Source: Gammaproteobacteria bacterium
GTDB lineage: Bacteria; Pseudomonadota; Gammaproteobacteria; Pseudomonadales; Halomonadaceae
Assembly (NCBI GenBank): GCA_023485185.1
Contig: JAMCZP010000370.1
Span: forward strand, 1 to 5,968
DNA length: 5,968 bases
Direction: 5' to 3'
Below the pieces are notes generated by a model. The model was not told where the DNA came from and ran no database searches. It saw only the letters and a list, made by a program, of their open reading frames with translations. Numbering within the stretch: position 1 is the first letter of the stretch; every line of letters begins with the position of its first letter. A program made the translations under genes and the position numbers. Of the stretch, positions 5,261-5,968 are shown one piece after another.

Positions 5261-5968
5261 TTAAGGATGAGTATCATCAGGCGCCGCTGGCAATTCCAGG
5301 GTCAGGCAGGCACCGCCTAAGGTTTTAGCATCCTCCACCCAGAGCCGCCCCCCCAGATGCGCGATAATGCCCCTGCTAATCGGCAGCCCTAATCCACTCC
5401 CTCTAGGCCGCCCCTTGGGAATATCATCGTCTTGTTGGATTTGATGGAATTTCTCGAAAACCCGCTCACGCTCATCAGTGCTAATACCGGCACCGTTATC
5501 CTCAACGCTTAACCGGAAATGGTGGCGATGGCGATAAAGTGATAGGCGCACTTTTGGCTGTTGGCGGTCGGCAAATTTACTAGCGTTATCGAGCAGGTTA
5601 ATTATCACCTGTTCTAAACGGTCATGGTCGCCCACCACCATCGCGGGGTCAGCTTCAAGACTCACGTCGAGCTCAATTCCCCGCTCTTCATGTAAGTGCG
5701 CAATCGCGTCGATGCTATGCCGGGTGAGCGCCGCAAGATCCAGGGGCACCGGGTTAAGCGTTAAACGGCCACTCTCAAGGCGAGCAAGGTCGAGTATCTC
5801 CTCAATTAAGCGGGAGAGCCGCTGGCTCTCATGAACAATCACGCCGAGAAAGTGTTGGCGCTTTACGTCGGGTAGCTGGCCGCTATCGCGCAAAATCTCA
5901 GCAAAGGCGCGAATAGAGGTAAGCGGCGTGCGCAGCTCATGGCTGACCATGGCGACGAATTCATCTTT
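5261..5968 (-). CDS. Sensor histidine kinase, C-terminal part (partial at window edge)
   Basis: The 235 visible residues continue the open frame to the window edge; the internal Met at 5950-5948 is not the start, because KDEFVA directly before it belongs to the conserved H-box. The phosphoacceptor His10 lies in VSHELRTPL (8-16) of the HisKA dimerisation domain (about 1-70). The HATPase_c domain follows, with the N-box NLLDN (124-128), G1 box DNGAGI (157-162), F-box VFEKFHQ (170-176) and G2 box GSGLGLPIS (190-198). The gene ends normally with no receiver domain, so this is not a hybrid kinase with a C-terminal receiver. Sensor and transmembrane parts are outside the window, so the stimulus is unknown. 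The H-box followed by TSIRAFAEIL recalls kinases fused to sodium/solute symporter domains, but that is only a guess. Its stop is 11 bases from that of the convergent DUF294 gene. Confidence 0.95.
   Translation of the reverse strand, partial: KDEFVAMVSHELRTPLTSIRAFAEILRDSGQLPDVKRQHFLGVIVHESQRLSRLIEEILDLARLESGRLTLNPVPLDLAALTRHSIDAIAHLHEERGIELDVSLEADPAMVVGDHDRLEQVIINLLDNASKFADRQQPKVRLSLYRHRHHFRLSVEDNGAGISTDERERVFEKFHQIQQDDDIPKGRPRGSGLGLPISRGIIAHLGGRLWVEDAKTLGGACLTLELPAAPDDTHP

Overview
The window looks like chromosomal DNA of a halophilic gammaproteobacterium, most likely Halomonas or a close relative. This is inferred from the close match of RNase T to the enterobacterial type, an argininosuccinate synthase of the roughly 400-residue type, a pyrophosphate-type phosphofructokinase, an HlyU-family (PF10115) small protein, and moderate GC content. 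No rRNA, tRNA or CRISPR array is visible. Most of the window is ordinary housekeeping sequence; the least ordinary part is the extreme left edge.

Layout. Positions 1 to about 140 (minus strand) look like one end of an IS110/IS1111-family insertion sequence. They hold the first nine codons of a transposase (MNNISIVGI) with a good ribosome binding site, preceded by a structured non-coding stretch where this family can encode its guide (bridge) RNA. Positions 166-1425 (minus) encode a pyrophosphate-dependent phosphofructokinase whose 3' end abuts the IS end without an intervening terminator. Positions 1587-2255 (minus) encode RNase T. Divergent from it, 2462-3682 (plus) encodes argininosuccinate synthase (argG). 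The 206-base region between them carries promoter candidates for both directions and several small repeats. Downstream of argG on the same strand are a 108-residue HlyU-family protein (3759-4085) and a 375-residue DUF294-type putative nucleotidyltransferase (4122-5249). Facing the latter, 11 bases away, is the C-terminal part of a sensor histidine kinase (5261-5968, minus), cut by the window edge.

How the genes relate. Pfp acts in central carbon metabolism, RNase T in 3' maturation of stable RNA and ArgG in arginine synthesis; they share no pathway. The HlyU-family protein and the DUF294 protein may be co-transcribed, possibly with argG through a strong GC-rich hairpin that lacks a U-tract. 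The DUF294 protein keeps the DxD nucleotidyltransferase signature but has no recognisable cyclic-nucleotide-binding or CBS domains, so it appears to be a short, stand-alone form. Its pairing with a histidine kinase hints at a signalling locus; this is inference.

Gene starts were set from Shine-Dalgarno sequences and family alignments from memory. All promoter, hairpin and repeat calls come from reading by eye, without a folding or motif program.
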